Below, in pieces: positions 1-10,133 of a stretch of DNA of 64,000 nucleotides. Location of the stretch: NCBI GenBank assembly GCA_035079385.1, contig JAVHKY010000083.1, positions 186,001-250,000 on the forward strand, in the 5' to 3' direction. Below the pieces are notes generated by a model, which saw nothing but the letters and a program-made list of their open reading frames with translations, did not search any database and was not told the DNA's origin. This DNA comes from Aspidiotus rigidus. Lineage: Eukaryota; Arthropoda; Insecta; Hemiptera; Diaspididae. Every line of letters starts with the position of its first letter. The stretch's first letter is position 1. Both the position numbers and the translations under genes were made by a program.

Positions 1-201
1 TATTTCTAGGCTAACGGTCAGACTTATGCTGACGTGTAACGCATGAATTTTGTAGAAAATTGTACGAGGAATCTCTTTTGTTCTAAACTTTTTTTTTCCA
101 TCACTTGCCATTACCGAGATATTTGCCTAAAATATCTCGATTTTCAAAAATTTTTCATAACTCTCCAACTTCCGAGAACCATTGTAGGCTAACGATTAGA
201 C
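1..201. repeat. Foldback-repeat DNA flanking the PLE, left side
   Basis: This stretch matches 60562-60760 in direct orientation and 4858-5057 in inverted orientation. It is interior sequence of the foldback element seen intact at 60215-60990. The PLE begins at 202, where this copy stops matching the 60.7-kb copy after the shared motif ctaacgattagac. The inverted match to the right side reaches the window edge, so the arm may extend further left. Confidence 0.85.
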
Positions 202-239
202 TGAAAAAGGGTTTTTCAATTGTACAAATGTACTTTATT

Positions 240-296
240 AGTTGCTTATTCAAGAGTACTTTCGGGTGTTATCCCATCATCAGTTGTGTCGCAACT
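240..296 (-). ncRNA. Hammerhead-like ribozyme motif, inverted PLE copy
   Basis: Minus-strand copy of the motif at 4763-4819. Core CTGATGA and GAAA boxes, the GGG/CCC stem II, the AGTTGC/GCAACT stem I and the self-complementary AGTACT around stem III are all kept. One extra T lies between CTGATGA and stem II compared with the textbook core. Confidence 0.6.
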
Positions 297-344
297 AGAG
301 AACAAGGCCTTAACCATGAGTTTTTATAGTATAACACTGTGATC

Positions 345-535
345 TTATTGGCTAGCTATAACAATGCTGTGTTGTGATTGGTTCACTTCTTAGAAACTTA
401 TTCTTACAATAATATGATATTGTGTTCTTATTGGCTAAAACATACTGCTTTGTGATTGGTTCGATCTATCGTTCTAAATGCTGCGTTTCTATTGGCTACC
501 TGGATTCCTGCCGTCTCATTGGTTGGTTCCGTTCT
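345..535 (-). promoter_or_regulatory. CCAAT-box array of the inverted PLE end
   Basis: ATTGG (CCAAT on the minus strand) recurs about every 25-55 bases through this stretch, mirroring the array at 4543-4688. With the TATA-like sequence further left on the minus strand it would drive transcription leftward, the sense direction of host gene B. That it acts as a promoter is inference. Confidence 0.5.
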
Positions 536-689
536 TCTTCTTTCGTCCAATCACCAGGCCAAATAATTTTTCGCTGTCAAATGTGATTACATTGTTCAAG
601 AGGCAGGCTTTCTTCCTCTTGGCTTTTGCAATCTCCATTTGTTCCCAGAGTTTTCTTCTCTTTGTGCGATTCTCTATACGTGTATGACT

Positions 690-1469
690 GTGAATAATAT
701 GTTTGGTACCATACCGAAGGAGGAACTTCTCACCCTGCTCAAAAGCAACAGATACCATGGGAACCCCGATGGGTCGAAGTACGCCAACATAGTGGAGGAG
801 ATCTTGAGCCAGAATTACTGCCGCTTCAATAACAGGTTCTACAGTCAGGAAAGGGCACTTGCGATAGGATCACCGCTGTCACCAATACTGGCGGAGATAT
901 TCATGAATGATATGGAAAACAAGATATTGAAGGGCAGCAAGTTCGGAAACTCGATCAAACACTGGGCCAGATATGTAGATGATATCCTAATTGTGTGGTC
1001 AGGCACTTATAGACAGGTGGATCTATTCCTTTCAGAAATGAACGCGCTGAATGAGAGCATCAAATTCACAGTAGAAAAAGGCAATGAGACCATCAACTAT
1101 TTGGACCTTACACTCACAATGGAGAACAATAGGATAGAATACAAAATCTACAGGAAGCCGACGCATACTGACACCATCATTCCAAATGACTCCTACCACC
1201 ACCCCAGGTACAAGTTAGCGGCAATCCAGAACTACTGCTATCGGGCAATTTCTATCTTCAAGAACAACGAAGAGAAGAGGAAAGAAATCGAGATAGTAAA
1301 GCAGATCGCAGAAGCCAATGGCTACCGCAGATGTGTGGTGGAGGGAGTCTTTGGGAAAATGGAAACAAAGAAAGGAACCCATGATAGCATAGTGAGAAAG
1401 TACTCCGGATCGATACCATATATAGGAAAGTACACAAACAAGGTGATAAAGGCGTTCAATGGCTACAAT
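690..1469 (+). pseudogene. PLE 1 reverse transcriptase, 5'-truncated and interrupted by a LINE
   Basis: The frame encodes the central part of a Penelope-type reverse transcriptase. It contains MFGTIPKEELLTLL (just after motif A), GSPLSPILAEIF, the catalytic box RYVDDILI, the NYLDLTLT strand and KIYRKPTHTDT. The decayed copy at 27.6-29.5 kb continues upstream with ISLDVINIFGTVPKEG, so this copy has lost everything N-terminal of motif A, including its catalytic aspartate. The reading frame is open right up to 1469, where the LINE begins. The protein resumes after the LINE at 4117 (NGYN then VNVGIQNNQPM). The longest frame runs from 639, but codons before about 690 are antisense of the inverted 3' fragment. 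It cannot make a working RT as it stands. Confidence 0.9.
1458..1469. repeat. LINE target-site duplication, left copy
   Basis: The 12-base sequence aatggctacaat at 1458-1469 recurs at 4117-4128, directly after the LINE poly-A. The PLE coding sequence resumes in frame from the second copy, so this is the target duplication of the LINE insertion. Confidence 0.95.
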
Positions 1470-3827
1470 TCTTATAAAATGCTAAAACATCTTTCCGTAT
1501 CTTCAATGGTAATCCTATGTAGAATTCTTAACGCTCTATGGACACAATCACTGATTCCAGATATTTGGAGACATTCCAGGGTCATCGGAATCCCCAAAAA
1601 GAACACTGCCAAACTTCGACCTATAGCTCTGGCCACTTGCATCCGCAAATTAGTGGACACCATTCTAAACAAAAGATTGATTCATTGGCTGGAATCAAAT
1701 TCCATCCTACCTTCCAACATATACGGCTTTCGCTCAGGGCGTAGTGCGATTGACGCAGTCAGTTCTTTAACGACCGAAATCCACAAAGCTTTTGTGAACA
1801 AAGCTTACCTCATTGCCACTTTTCTAGATATCGATTCAGCGTACCCAAACGTTCACATCCCCACATTAACAAAATTACTCATCAAAATTGGTTTACCAGC
1901 TCATTTTGTACAATTCATCAATCTCCTTTTCATTAACCGTCGCATTTTTCATTACTCTCCCAACGGAGTCTCACAACAGAACTCATTCCTTGGCCTTCCT
2001 CAAGGTTTTCCATTATCTCCAACACTCTTTAATATCTATGCGTTATCTCTCATACCAAACATAGTCGAAGTCAAATCCGTTTTTTTTGCTGACGACATAG
2101 TCCTCTTCTCAGCTAACAAAAACCTTTCGCTCGCGGCCAACCGAACTCAATGTGCTATTAATCAAATTGCAGCTAACGCAAGAAAGCTGAATCTTACCTT
2201 CTCTTCTGCTAAATCAGCTACGATGGTTTTCTCTCTCAAATCCTATAATCCTACAAATGCAATACTAACTATTTACAATGACCCACTTCCTATAGTGTCG
2301 ACCATGGAATATCTTGGCATTACTCTTGACCCCAAATTACTTTGGAATCGTCATATTTCCAAGCTCATTTCAAAAGCTGGCCCCTATATAAACCTCCTAA
2401 AAATGCTATCCCCTACTAGTTGGGGTGGTGACCCAGTAATATTAACACTATTCTATAAGGCAATAATCCGCTCTAAACTAGACTATGGCTCTACACTTTA
2501 CGGTTCCGCTAGCAAAATTCATCTGAACAAACTTGAGATATTTCAAAACAAATGTATTCGTCTTATAATAGGAGCCCTAAACTCCACTCCCATTCCAGCT
2601 CTCTGCGCAGAAACTGGTATAATACCTCTTCATTATCGTCGAAACTATCTAACTGACAGATTTCTAATCCGTAGTATCACATATCATAACTCAATACTCA
2701 CTGAGAATATCTCATACCTCCTTCATCATTGGAGATTTGTCTTTTGGCGACTTCCTCTAATGTGCAAAAGAGCTATTATTATCTTTCGGTTTCAGAACAT
2801 CATAATTAATATTCCATCCTACCACCTCTCGTCCTTCTCATTTCAGGAACTTTTTAAACATATAAAAATTCATAAACTTCCCAAAAATCCGAACTTCACT
2901 TCTCAAGAACTTTTCGAATCGTACATCCAACAACACTTTCCTCTACATACGCAGATTTTCACAGACGGCTCGAAGGACCATGAAGGCGTCGGTATGGCCT
3001 TCTGGATCCCTTCAATGCTTCTTCATTGCTCTCTTGCATTACCACCTTTCTCATCCATTTTTCATGCAGAACAGATGGCCATTTTCCAAGCTCTTTATTA
3101 TATTAAACAAAACTTCCAAATGGGACATTTTCTAATAATTTCTGATTCTCTCTCCGCTCTTCAATCTCTTTCTTCCGTTCCGTTTCGCATAAATCCATCA
3201 TTAGCTCTATCAATTATATCCTTAATCCATTCTCTCTCCCCCATCAAAATTGATTTCCTCTGGATCCCCGCACATGCGGGAATTACTAACAATGAAATTA
3301 CAGACGAGAAAGCTAAATTAGCACGTCTATCTCAGGTCTCATCAAACCTTCTTCCCATGTCAGAATTGTATTCGCTCGCTAAACGCTCCACACGGGATGA
3401 CTGGTCTCTAAATTATTCAAATTCATTTAACAATCAAAATTCTCACTATTTACTTGTGGAACCCTTTCTTCCGACATCTCCTTGGTTTCAGAAATTTCAC
3501 GACATCTCTCGTTCTCTCATTGTCAAAATCAGCCGTCTTCGCTTCGGACATAATCGTCTCCCTGTCCACCTCAAACGCATAAATCTCATAGAATCTGACG
3601 CATGCTTCTTCCATCCAGATAACCCTTTAAAAGCCGACATCAACCACTACTTTTTTGAATGCTCAGAATTACCAAATTTAAGACAAAAACTCTATTCAGA
3701 ATGTATGAATTTAAATTTTCCAACCCCTCTCCGAGCTATTGACCTCCTCTCATCCGAAGAATTATCCATTTTCCCTCATATCTTTCATTTCCTTAAACAT
3801 CTTCCGGAATCCATAACAATTTGACTG
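1470..3827 (+). CDS. LINE ORF2 fragment: reverse transcriptase and RNase H
   Basis: Open and intact to the stop at 3825-3827, read in frame with the PLE frame upstream, so the combined ORF (from 639) has 1061 codons and holds parts of two unrelated reverse transcriptases. In that numbering the LINE part starts at residue 278. RT motifs: YGFRSGRSAIDAV (about 362), FLDIDSAYPNV (motif A, about 395), LPQGFPLSP (about 453), FFADDIVLF (catalytic FADD, about 483) and YLGITLD. The RNase H domain has TDGSK (about 775), HAEQMAI (about 809), ISDSLSALQSL (about 833) and ITDEKAK (about 888), giving all four acidic residues. The C-terminal DACFFHP...HYFFEC looks like the Cys/His motif that follows RNase H in related LINEs. 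The absence of internal stops suggests a recent insertion. There is no start codon of its own. Confidence 0.9.
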
Positions 3828-4080
3828 ACATAATTCATAACTAATTTGTTAAACGAAATAAGGCCTAGTTGCCATCCTCCAACACCCTGTTTTTTTTTTT
3901 TTTTTTATTATCATTATTTTGTATTTTTGTATTTTTGTATTTTTTTTTTTTTTTTCTCTTCCTTCTAAATTTCTGTAATTTTGTTTTTCTCTTCCTTGTT
4001 TTGTGATGTTTATCTTTTTATTTTCATCTTTATTTTTTATTTTGTTTATTTTTTTGTTTTTTTGTTTTTATTATTTTCAC

Positions 4081-4116
4081 AATAAAGGGTGTATTAAAAA
4101 AAAAAAAAAAAAAAAA
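4081..4116 (+). terminator. LINE polyadenylation signal and poly-A tail
   Basis: aataaa at 4081-4086, then gggtgtatt and a run of about 20 A. The last As overlap the first bases of the target duplication. Confidence 0.9.
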
Positions 4117-4552
4117 AATGGCTACAATGTAAATGTGGGTATCCAGAATAACCAACCCATGGTGAAGAGAATCAGCAATGACCAGACGGAAGAAAAGGAC
4201 AAGGAAAGCTTAAGCGGAGTGTACAAGCTCAGTTGTGAACAGTGCGAGGGGATCTATATCGGTGAGACTGGGAGAAAGGAGAAAGGAGCACAAAACGTCG
4301 AGGGAGAAAGAAGATGGCAAGTCACTGTTTGGGAAACACTGTAACGAGGAAAACCACGATGGAAAGGGAATATTTGAAGTCATACACGTGGAGAATCGCA
4401 CAAAGAGAAGAAAACTCTGGGAACAAATGGAGATTGCAAAAGCCAAGAGGAAAAAAGCCTGCCTCTTGTACAATGTAATCACATTTGACAACGAAAAATT
4501 ATTTGGCCTAGAGATTGGACGAGAGAAGAAGAACGGAACCAACCAATGAGAC
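4117..4552 (+). pseudogene. PLE 1 C-terminal region with frameshifted GIY-YIG endonuclease
   Basis: The PLE frame resumes as NGYNVNVGIQNNQPMVKRISND and reaches the GIY-YIG signature GVYKLSCEQCEGIYIGETGR (nt 4219-4278). A frameshift follows near 4275-4290, because the first frame runs into an unrelated tail ending at 4344. The expected continuation (SLFGKHCNEENHDGKGIFEVIHVENRTKR, ending KKNGTNQ) is in another frame from about 4280 to 4549. The decayed relative at 27.6-29.5 kb reads GETGRRF at this point, which supports a small indel here. In PLEs this domain cuts the target DNA; this copy should be inactive. Confidence 0.88.
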
Positions 4553-4739
4553 GGCAGGAATCCAGGTAGCCAATAGAAACGCAGCATTTAGAACGATAGA
4601 TCGAACCAATCACAAGCAGTATGTTTTAGCCAATAAGAACACAATGTCATATTATTGTAAGAATAAGTTTCTAAGAAGTGAACCAATCACAACACAGCAT
4701 TGTTATAGCCATAAGATCACAGTGTTATACTATAAAAAC
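4543..4739 (+). promoter_or_regulatory. PLE promoter-like region: five CCAAT boxes and a TATA box
   Basis: CCAAT occurs at 4543, 4570, 4606, 4630 and 4684, all in the same orientation, and a TATAAAAA sequence lies at 4732-4739. Transcription starting about 30 bases downstream of the TATA box would begin near 4762, at the first base of the hammerhead-like motif. The CCAAT boxes resemble NF-Y sites. The elements are seen in the sequence; promoter activity is inferred. Confidence 0.6.
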
Positions 4740-4762
4740 TCATGGTTAAGGCCTTGTTCTCC

Positions 4763-4819
4763 AGTTGCGACACAACTGATGATGGGATAACACCCGAAAG
4801 TACTCTTGAATAAGCAACT
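4763..4819 (+). ncRNA. Hammerhead-like ribozyme motif at the PLE 1 3' end
   Basis: Stem I outer AGTTGC (4763-4768) pairs with GCAACT (4814-4819), and inner CAA (4773-4775) with TTG (4806-4808). CTGATGA is at 4776-4782, stem II GGG/CCC at 4784-4786 and 4793-4795, and GAAA at 4796-4799. GTAC then T-C at 4804-4805 would place cleavage after C4805. Stem III is minimal, but A-GTAC-T is self-complementary, which suits pairing between two RNA copies. Minimal type I hammerheads are established in PLEs. The extra T4783 between CTGATGA and stem II departs from the textbook core, so activity is uncertain. Confidence 0.62.
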
Positions 4820-4857
4820 AATAAAGTACATTTGTACAATTGAAAAACCCTTTTTCA

Positions 4858-5290
4858 GTCTAATCGTTAGCCTACAATGGTCCTCGGAAGTTGGAGAGTT
4901 ATGAAAAATTTTTGAAAATCGAGATATTTTAGGCAAATATCTCGGAAATGGCAAGTGATGGAAAAAAAAGTTTGGAACAAAAGAGATTCCTCGTACAATT
5001 TTCTACAAAATTCATGCGTTACACGTCAGCATAGGTCTGACCGTTAGCCTAGAAATATTGTTCAATTATGACAACTTGAAGATATTTTATAAAATGGAGA
5101 AATTTCAGGGAAATGGCAAGTGGTGGAGAAAAATATTTCAGAGAAAAAAGATTTATCATATGGTTTGCTATAAAACAGCGACTATTTGTCGAACTAAAAA
5201 CCGTGATAAACTACATTTTTCCATCATTCGCCATCTCGATCTTCAAATATTTTTCATAACTCTCCAACTTCCGAGGACCATTGTAGGCTA
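4858..5290. repeat. Foldback-repeat DNA in inverted orientation, right of the PLE
   Basis: 4858-5057 is the reverse complement of 1-201, and 4858 to about 5180 is the reverse complement of about 60440-60760. Near 5200 the sequence switches to direct orientation (accattgtaggctaacgatt at 5277) and joins the foldback right arm. The PLE therefore sits between opposite-facing copies of the same host repeat. Confidence 0.8.
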
Positions 5291-5560
5291 ACGATTGGAT
5301 ATACGTTCATATGTAATATATGCATTTTATAGTAAACTTTACGAGGAATCTTTTTCGTTTGAAACTTTTTTCTCTAAAGCTTCAACTTTTCGAGTTATAA
5401 GCAAAAAAGTAAAATTTGGGGGCTTGAACGTGCCACAAAAAATTTTCCATAGCATTTGGGTGGGCGGGACTTTTGAGGGCTTATTTCTGACACCGAATAC
5501 GACATTTTTCAACATAGGTAACCCCGCTTGTTACGTCAAAATGTTTTTTTAAATGTCTAA
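5280..5560. repeat. Right arm of the foldback element, gene B copy
   Basis: Matches 60750-60993 in direct orientation and the left arm 60219-60405 as reverse complement, including ttggcacgt/acgtgccac and the segment around the phrase atttttcaacat. It marks the left border of the segmental duplication shared with gene A. Confidence 0.8.
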
Positions 5561-5860
5561 CTTGCCTCTACTATAATTGGCACTTCTTGCAGTCGAGGAA
5601 TCTTAGTTATACATGGGAAAACGAATGCTCCTATCCTGTCATAATACAAAACGTCCAACAGCTCGAGTAGTTTTTGACATTAACCGCGTGCTCGATTCAA
5701 CAAGAGACCTAAAACGCTAGGAATCTCTAAATCTGTACTTAGATCTTCATCCAGATTCTGCTGCAATTTCTCATCTCCCGGTTCTTTGTCCCTTTTTTGA
5801 CCGTTCATTTCTATGTTTAAATTGTTATTTCATCGGGTAACTCAACCATATTATACTTAC

Positions 5861-5992
5861 CGCTGACAGAGGGAAGACAATCGACAAGAACCAATAATCA
5901 CGAATTTTCCTCAGTGGCCTGTTCTCATTGTCAGTGCAACGGGATACTACATTTTCGAAGACGGCGTATATGAAAAACAGGGTTTCTATGCA
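5861..5992 (-). CDS. AIG1/ADTRP-like gene B, exon 2
   Basis: A 132-base, phase-0 exon encoding 44 residues, CIETLFFIYAVFENV to FPLSA. On the minus strand it is preceded by the acceptor tttttgtttcag and followed by a perfect donor gtaagt. The sequence fits the second and third membrane segments of the AIG1/ADTRP (FAR-17a) family, including the family pattern of LRKIRDYWF followed by a FP-ending helix. It joins exon 1 (44898-45086, ending TYWNE) in phase 0, giving FLTYWNE-CIETLFF without a gap. The paralogous exon at 61325-61456 differs by one visible residue (V to I). Exons 3 and 4 of gene B would be left of the window. Confidence 0.88.
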
Positions 5993-6199
5993 CTGAAACA
6001 AAAATTTACGATACATGCGGTCAATAAAACGTACTATTTTGCAATTACATATACGCATAGATCTACTATAACGGTATCATTTCAAAACGTTCAATGTTAA
6101 GGTCAATGAGTGACAGTGTCGTGTGCCTAAAACACAAACAATAACAACGAGCGCAACCGACTGACCAGAGAAGAGAAATGTTTCGCAATTCAATTAACT

Positions 6200-7051
6200 T
6201 GCCCATCCGCTAATTTAAACCGAAACGTCGATTTAATTAGACGGAATAAAATTGGAACCTTTACCTACATCGAAACCGTATAAATTTCATTAGAATTAAA
6301 TGACGTTTCTGGCTCACTGACGTGCAAGTATGTAGCGCTCTATTTTATTAAAACGTGTCCCCATACACCAATGTGAATTACGGTATCATTTTTCGACGTT
6401 GTTGGTCGCTAATCCGTAGTATATTATAATTCTGTAACGAACCTTTATTGAAAACCGAGCGGGTACAGACCTCTGTGACGTACCACGAGTCGACTAAAAA
6501 ATTCCGAAAGAAAATATCCGGAATGCACCTAATTGGGAGACCTACAATGTACGCGGGCAGAACAGACAGGTCAACTGCCAGTTCACTAATTACGACGGCT
6601 CGAAGGTATTTTTGTTTCTGTAATCACTTTGCGATAAATCAACCGGTTTATCGTTTTCGTACGCAGACACAGTAGTAATGGAGTGTAAAGATTCGAGTTT
6701 GATAGCTGTAGGTCTTAGCAAGTGCCGACCTCACGTTATTTTAAGGAAGTTTTATGTGAAAACAGAAAAATATACGATAAATCGAAACACGACAAATGCG
6801 CGTGGAATCTTCCACGTGGTACAAATGAAATACCCTGAAATAGAGTCGAGTATATTCGAGAAGACGAGGCTGAAATATTTGGAATTTTTCACACAAATTT
6901 TCCACCAAAGTTTTCGTTCTATATATACAGAAAGTGGGAGAGAAAATTACTTGAAAAAATTTTCGACGCAAAACTCTTCTACTCATGAGCATTCAAAAAT
7001 ATAATAAAAAATAAAGAAAATGGCAATAATATCATAGAGAGAAAGGAGCCG
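6200..7051. other. 852-base block unique to the gene B copy of the duplication
   Basis: Gene A reads straight across at about 61695 (caattaact then agtttgaagg), while gene B has this block in between. No target duplication or terminal inverted repeat is seen, so a deletion in gene A is at least as likely as an insertion here. Short ORFs inside (for example 6678-7004) are not recognisable. Confidence 0.75.
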
Positions 7052-9000
7052 AGTTTGAAGGAACAAAGAAGATTTAAATTCTCGGCTCAGTATTTCTTTT
7101 CAACTATTCTTGGCTAGTAGTACTTTGGAAAAATATTTCTTGTTAGAAAAGGATTTCCCTAACACACTTTTTTCGATATGGAATCGAATTACCTCGATGA
7201 TTCGTATAGAATTAAAATTCTCACATGACCTTTGTTTCAACGCGAACTCTCTAAAGAATTGAAAGATATTAACATTGTTATCTAATCCATTACTCTCAAT
7301 TTATTAAAATAATACACGAGATATCGGGACGTCTACGTGAAACCAATAGCAGTTGGTAAATGATGTAACTTCGTAGCCTCAAAAACATGTTCTATGTTAC
7401 GTCTAGATACACCTTGTTGAATCCCAACTCCCAATACCTAAATCATATGTACCACTGCACATAGACAAGACAACTCAATTCTACGAACCCTTTTCTTTCC
7501 TTTTTTTCCCCCCCGTACTTTTAAAACAGATGTCTCGTCAGATTTATAAGGCAGAGAGGAGAACGAAAAATAAGTTCAATCCAACGGATGAGTGACAACA
7601 TATTGCCGGAAGACATTAGCATATTTACATACTCGTAATTTATCAGATAATGTATTTCCTTCATGAGAAACCTAAATTCCCATACTTACGAATGTACTAA
7701 CGAGTATCGAAGATGAACTATGAAACTCTCTTCGTCGAGGAAAGGGGGAAAGAGGATTTAGGATGAAATATGGAAATCTACAAAAAGAACATGGGTATCA
7801 CGGCCAAATTCGAGTTGTTAAAAGTTTGATTTACTTCACAGTATTGAAATAATCACGCACAGAACAGTGAAGAGAAGTTGACATACGTATTTAGATGGCA
7901 CCAATTTGTGGTATTTTTTTAATTTTATAGAAAGCTATCTAATGGTAAGAGGGAGTGGAACGGAAATCTGTCGACAAACGAGCTTGCGAACAGGAAATCG
8001 TTACACAAGGACGGAAGGGAGCATCTTCCATCCGGTATTGTTTGACCTATTTAGGAACTCGAGAAAATTCTCAATTTCGAGTAATCTAGTTTTTGTCCTC
8101 TGCTTTTCAGTTAAGATGATGAAATCATGCCCTCAATGCCCAATCATCTTCCTCTTTGATCTTCTGTCATGATTTTTTTCAAGTCTCTCCTCCATCGAGG
8201 TTTAGAGCTTGAAAATTCTCAAGTCTCTCCTCTGTAAGAATCATTCTAGGGCCTTCTTTCATGAAACACGGAGCTCAAAATTTTCCAAGATAGCTCTTCC
8301 GTACGGATTCAGAGCAGTAAATTTAAAGAACTTCGACCTAGTATCAACGCAACGTCTGTAATTTATCAACTCGAATCCCATCAAACAAGTTTTCTGCTCT
8401 CCACGATAAGTTATAATTGAACCCTCCACCTTTCTTTATACATTTGGTATCAGTCAGGTCTATACGAACTACTGAAATGTCGGCACAATTTGCCAACTCC
8501 GGGGACTCGTTAAGGTACTCTCTCTCTCCTTAACTTTGCCTTTGAGAATAGAGGACTTCGATTCATCCCGCTTTATCAAAATTTACACGTGAAATCTTCA
8601 TTACCGCGAAAATTACACTGGGATTAAGATTCTTCACTCAGTTTCACTAATTCTAGCGCTCCCATCAACTTCAGAGTTTTTTTATTATGAATTTTCGGTT
8701 TCTCAAACAGGAACTATGAAACTCGCAACGGCTCGCAAATTCTCTCTTAATAACTACGGCAATTGAGGCAAGCACAGAACCTGTTTTATGGGGGATGGAC
8801 GAATTTTAATTTAACATTTATCCGAGTATTTCATTCAAAAAGTCGGCATTTTGTTTTTTTTTTTTGAGAATGAAGCCGTTGGTGCATTTGCTTTACTCCA
8901 CCTTCCTTGCATGTATTTTTCCAAGACCCCCTCTTATATACCCTATACATAAACCTCCATGCAAGATCAATATTTTTTCAAGTCTAACATAGAGATTGAA
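7052..9000. other. Intron 1 sequence of gene B, duplicated in gene A
   Basis: No gene recognised. It is collinear with about 61695-63650. It holds short homopolymer tracts and the start of the tandem repeats described next. Confidence 0.7.
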
Positions 9001-10130
9001 GTCGAAATAAGTCCCCAAAATGAGTCCACAACAGTAAAACAAAACCAAGAACGAAATACTTCCTAGTTCCCGAAATAGGTTTTTGAGAACCATAACGAAA
9101 CCCACGTTTTCCCTCATCCAGAGTCATACTTAAAGATTCGAGAAGGAGATTTTTCCAAGTTCCTAAAATAGGTAACAGCCCAAATCCCTGTAGCAGGTGA
9201 AAACCAACTTCCGCAGTCAAAATTTACTGTTGAAATTTTTTGAAGTCTTTGAAGTAGGTCGGGGGTTTTGCATGAGCCTGCATTCGTACCGCAGACCGAG
9301 CCGCTAGGCGTGCCGCCAGCAACTCGTAATTTATATAGGTTCAATTCCAAGTTTTACAATCATATAATAGACATTGGAGAGTCGAAATGAGTCCCTACAG
9401 TACGTCAGAGTATATGTCTATGGGCGAAATTTCTTCAAAATCCTCAAGAACCACGATTCAGAAACCACATTCCTCCACTTCCGGAGTCATAAACAAAGAT
9501 TGGTCCCCAAAGTAGGTCACAGCCTTCTCTACAGCTCTACGTTCGAAATTTTTTCAAGCCCTAAAATAGGTCTTCCATAAGTACAATTCAGAACCTAGTC
9601 CAGGGTCATACATAAAGATTGGAAGTCGATATTTTCATAAGTTCGGTCATGGCTCGAATCCTTGCAGCAGGTCAGGACCAACTATACGTAAGTCGGAGGT
9701 TTGCACGAGCCCGTACATTAGCGCCACAGACCGAGCCGCTAGGCGATGAATAAATATAGCTTCAAAGTCAACATTTTTTCAAGTCCTCAATTCATACACA
9801 CAGATTGAAGTCGAAATAAGTCTCTAAAACAGGTCAGCCAAAGTCCCTACAGTAGATCCAAATCAATGTATATCTCTACGGTCACAATTTTTTCAAGTCC
9901 CTGAAGTAAGTTTTCGAGAACCACAATATTCAAAACCCACATTTCTTCAAGTCCAGTGTCATACAGAAAGTAAAGATCAGGAGTCGAGGTTTTCTCAAGT
10001 TTCTAAAATAGGTCACAGGTCAAATCCCTTCAGCATGGTCGACATTATTCCAAGTCTCCAAAGTAGGTCGGAAGTTCGCACGACCGAGTTAACGCCGCCA
10101 ACCGAGCCGCTAGACTCATTTATACAGTGT
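9000..10130. repeat. Degenerate tandem repeats of about 400-450 bases
   Basis: About three diverged units. Each holds phrases such as aaataggtcacag, tcaagtccctaaagtaggtc, agaaccac, and a GC-richer end with accgagccgctag near 9297, 9729 and 10098. The same end motif occurs at 63958 in the gene A copy. No coding potential was recognised. Confidence 0.7.
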
Positions 10131-10133
10131 GCG

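Larger units (their letters stand above)
202..689 (-). mobile_element. Inverted 3'-end fragment of Penelope-like element 1
   Basis: Reverse complement of 4378-4857 with only a few differences. Read on the minus strand it encodes the last part of the GIY-YIG domain region (residues such as KRRKLWEQMEIAKAKRKKA), then the 3' non-coding region with CCAAT boxes, a hammerhead-like motif and the PLE terminus. An inverted 5'-truncated partner upstream of a longer copy is a known PLE arrangement (inverted pseudo-LTR). At 690 it joins the plus-strand PLE body. The forward ORF seen here at 478-687 is only the antisense of this fragment. Confidence 0.9.
1470..4116 (+). mobile_element. 5'-truncated LINE of the I superfamily, inserted in PLE 1
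   Basis: The element consists of the 3' two-thirds of a second ORF (RT, RNase H, cysteine/histidine tail), a T-rich 3' UTR from 3825, a polyadenylation signal aataaa at 4081-4086, and a poly-A of about 20 ending at 4116. It is bounded by the 12-base duplication aatggctacaat. No apurinic endonuclease domain or first ORF is present, so it is 5'-truncated, as is usual for LINE insertions. A much shorter copy of the same family lies at about 48655-49104. RT followed by RNase H places it in the I superfamily (I/Nimb-like); the exact clade cannot be fixed by eye. Confidence 0.93.
5280..9350. repeat. Segmental duplication, gene B copy (partner about 60750-64000)
   Basis: Collinear with 60750 to the right window edge and carries exon 2 in both copies. 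Differences are small substitutions and indels, plus one 852-base block present only here (6200-7051). The match still holds at about 9330 (partner 64000), so the duplication extends beyond the window on the gene A side. Confidence 0.92.

Noticed and set aside
639..689. N-terminal codons of the 1061-codon ORF
   Set aside because: They start at a TTG and are the antisense of the inverted PLE 3' fragment, not part of the RT.
9000..10130. CRISPR-like array
   Set aside because: Units are long, degenerate and without regular spacers, and the DNA is eukaryotic.
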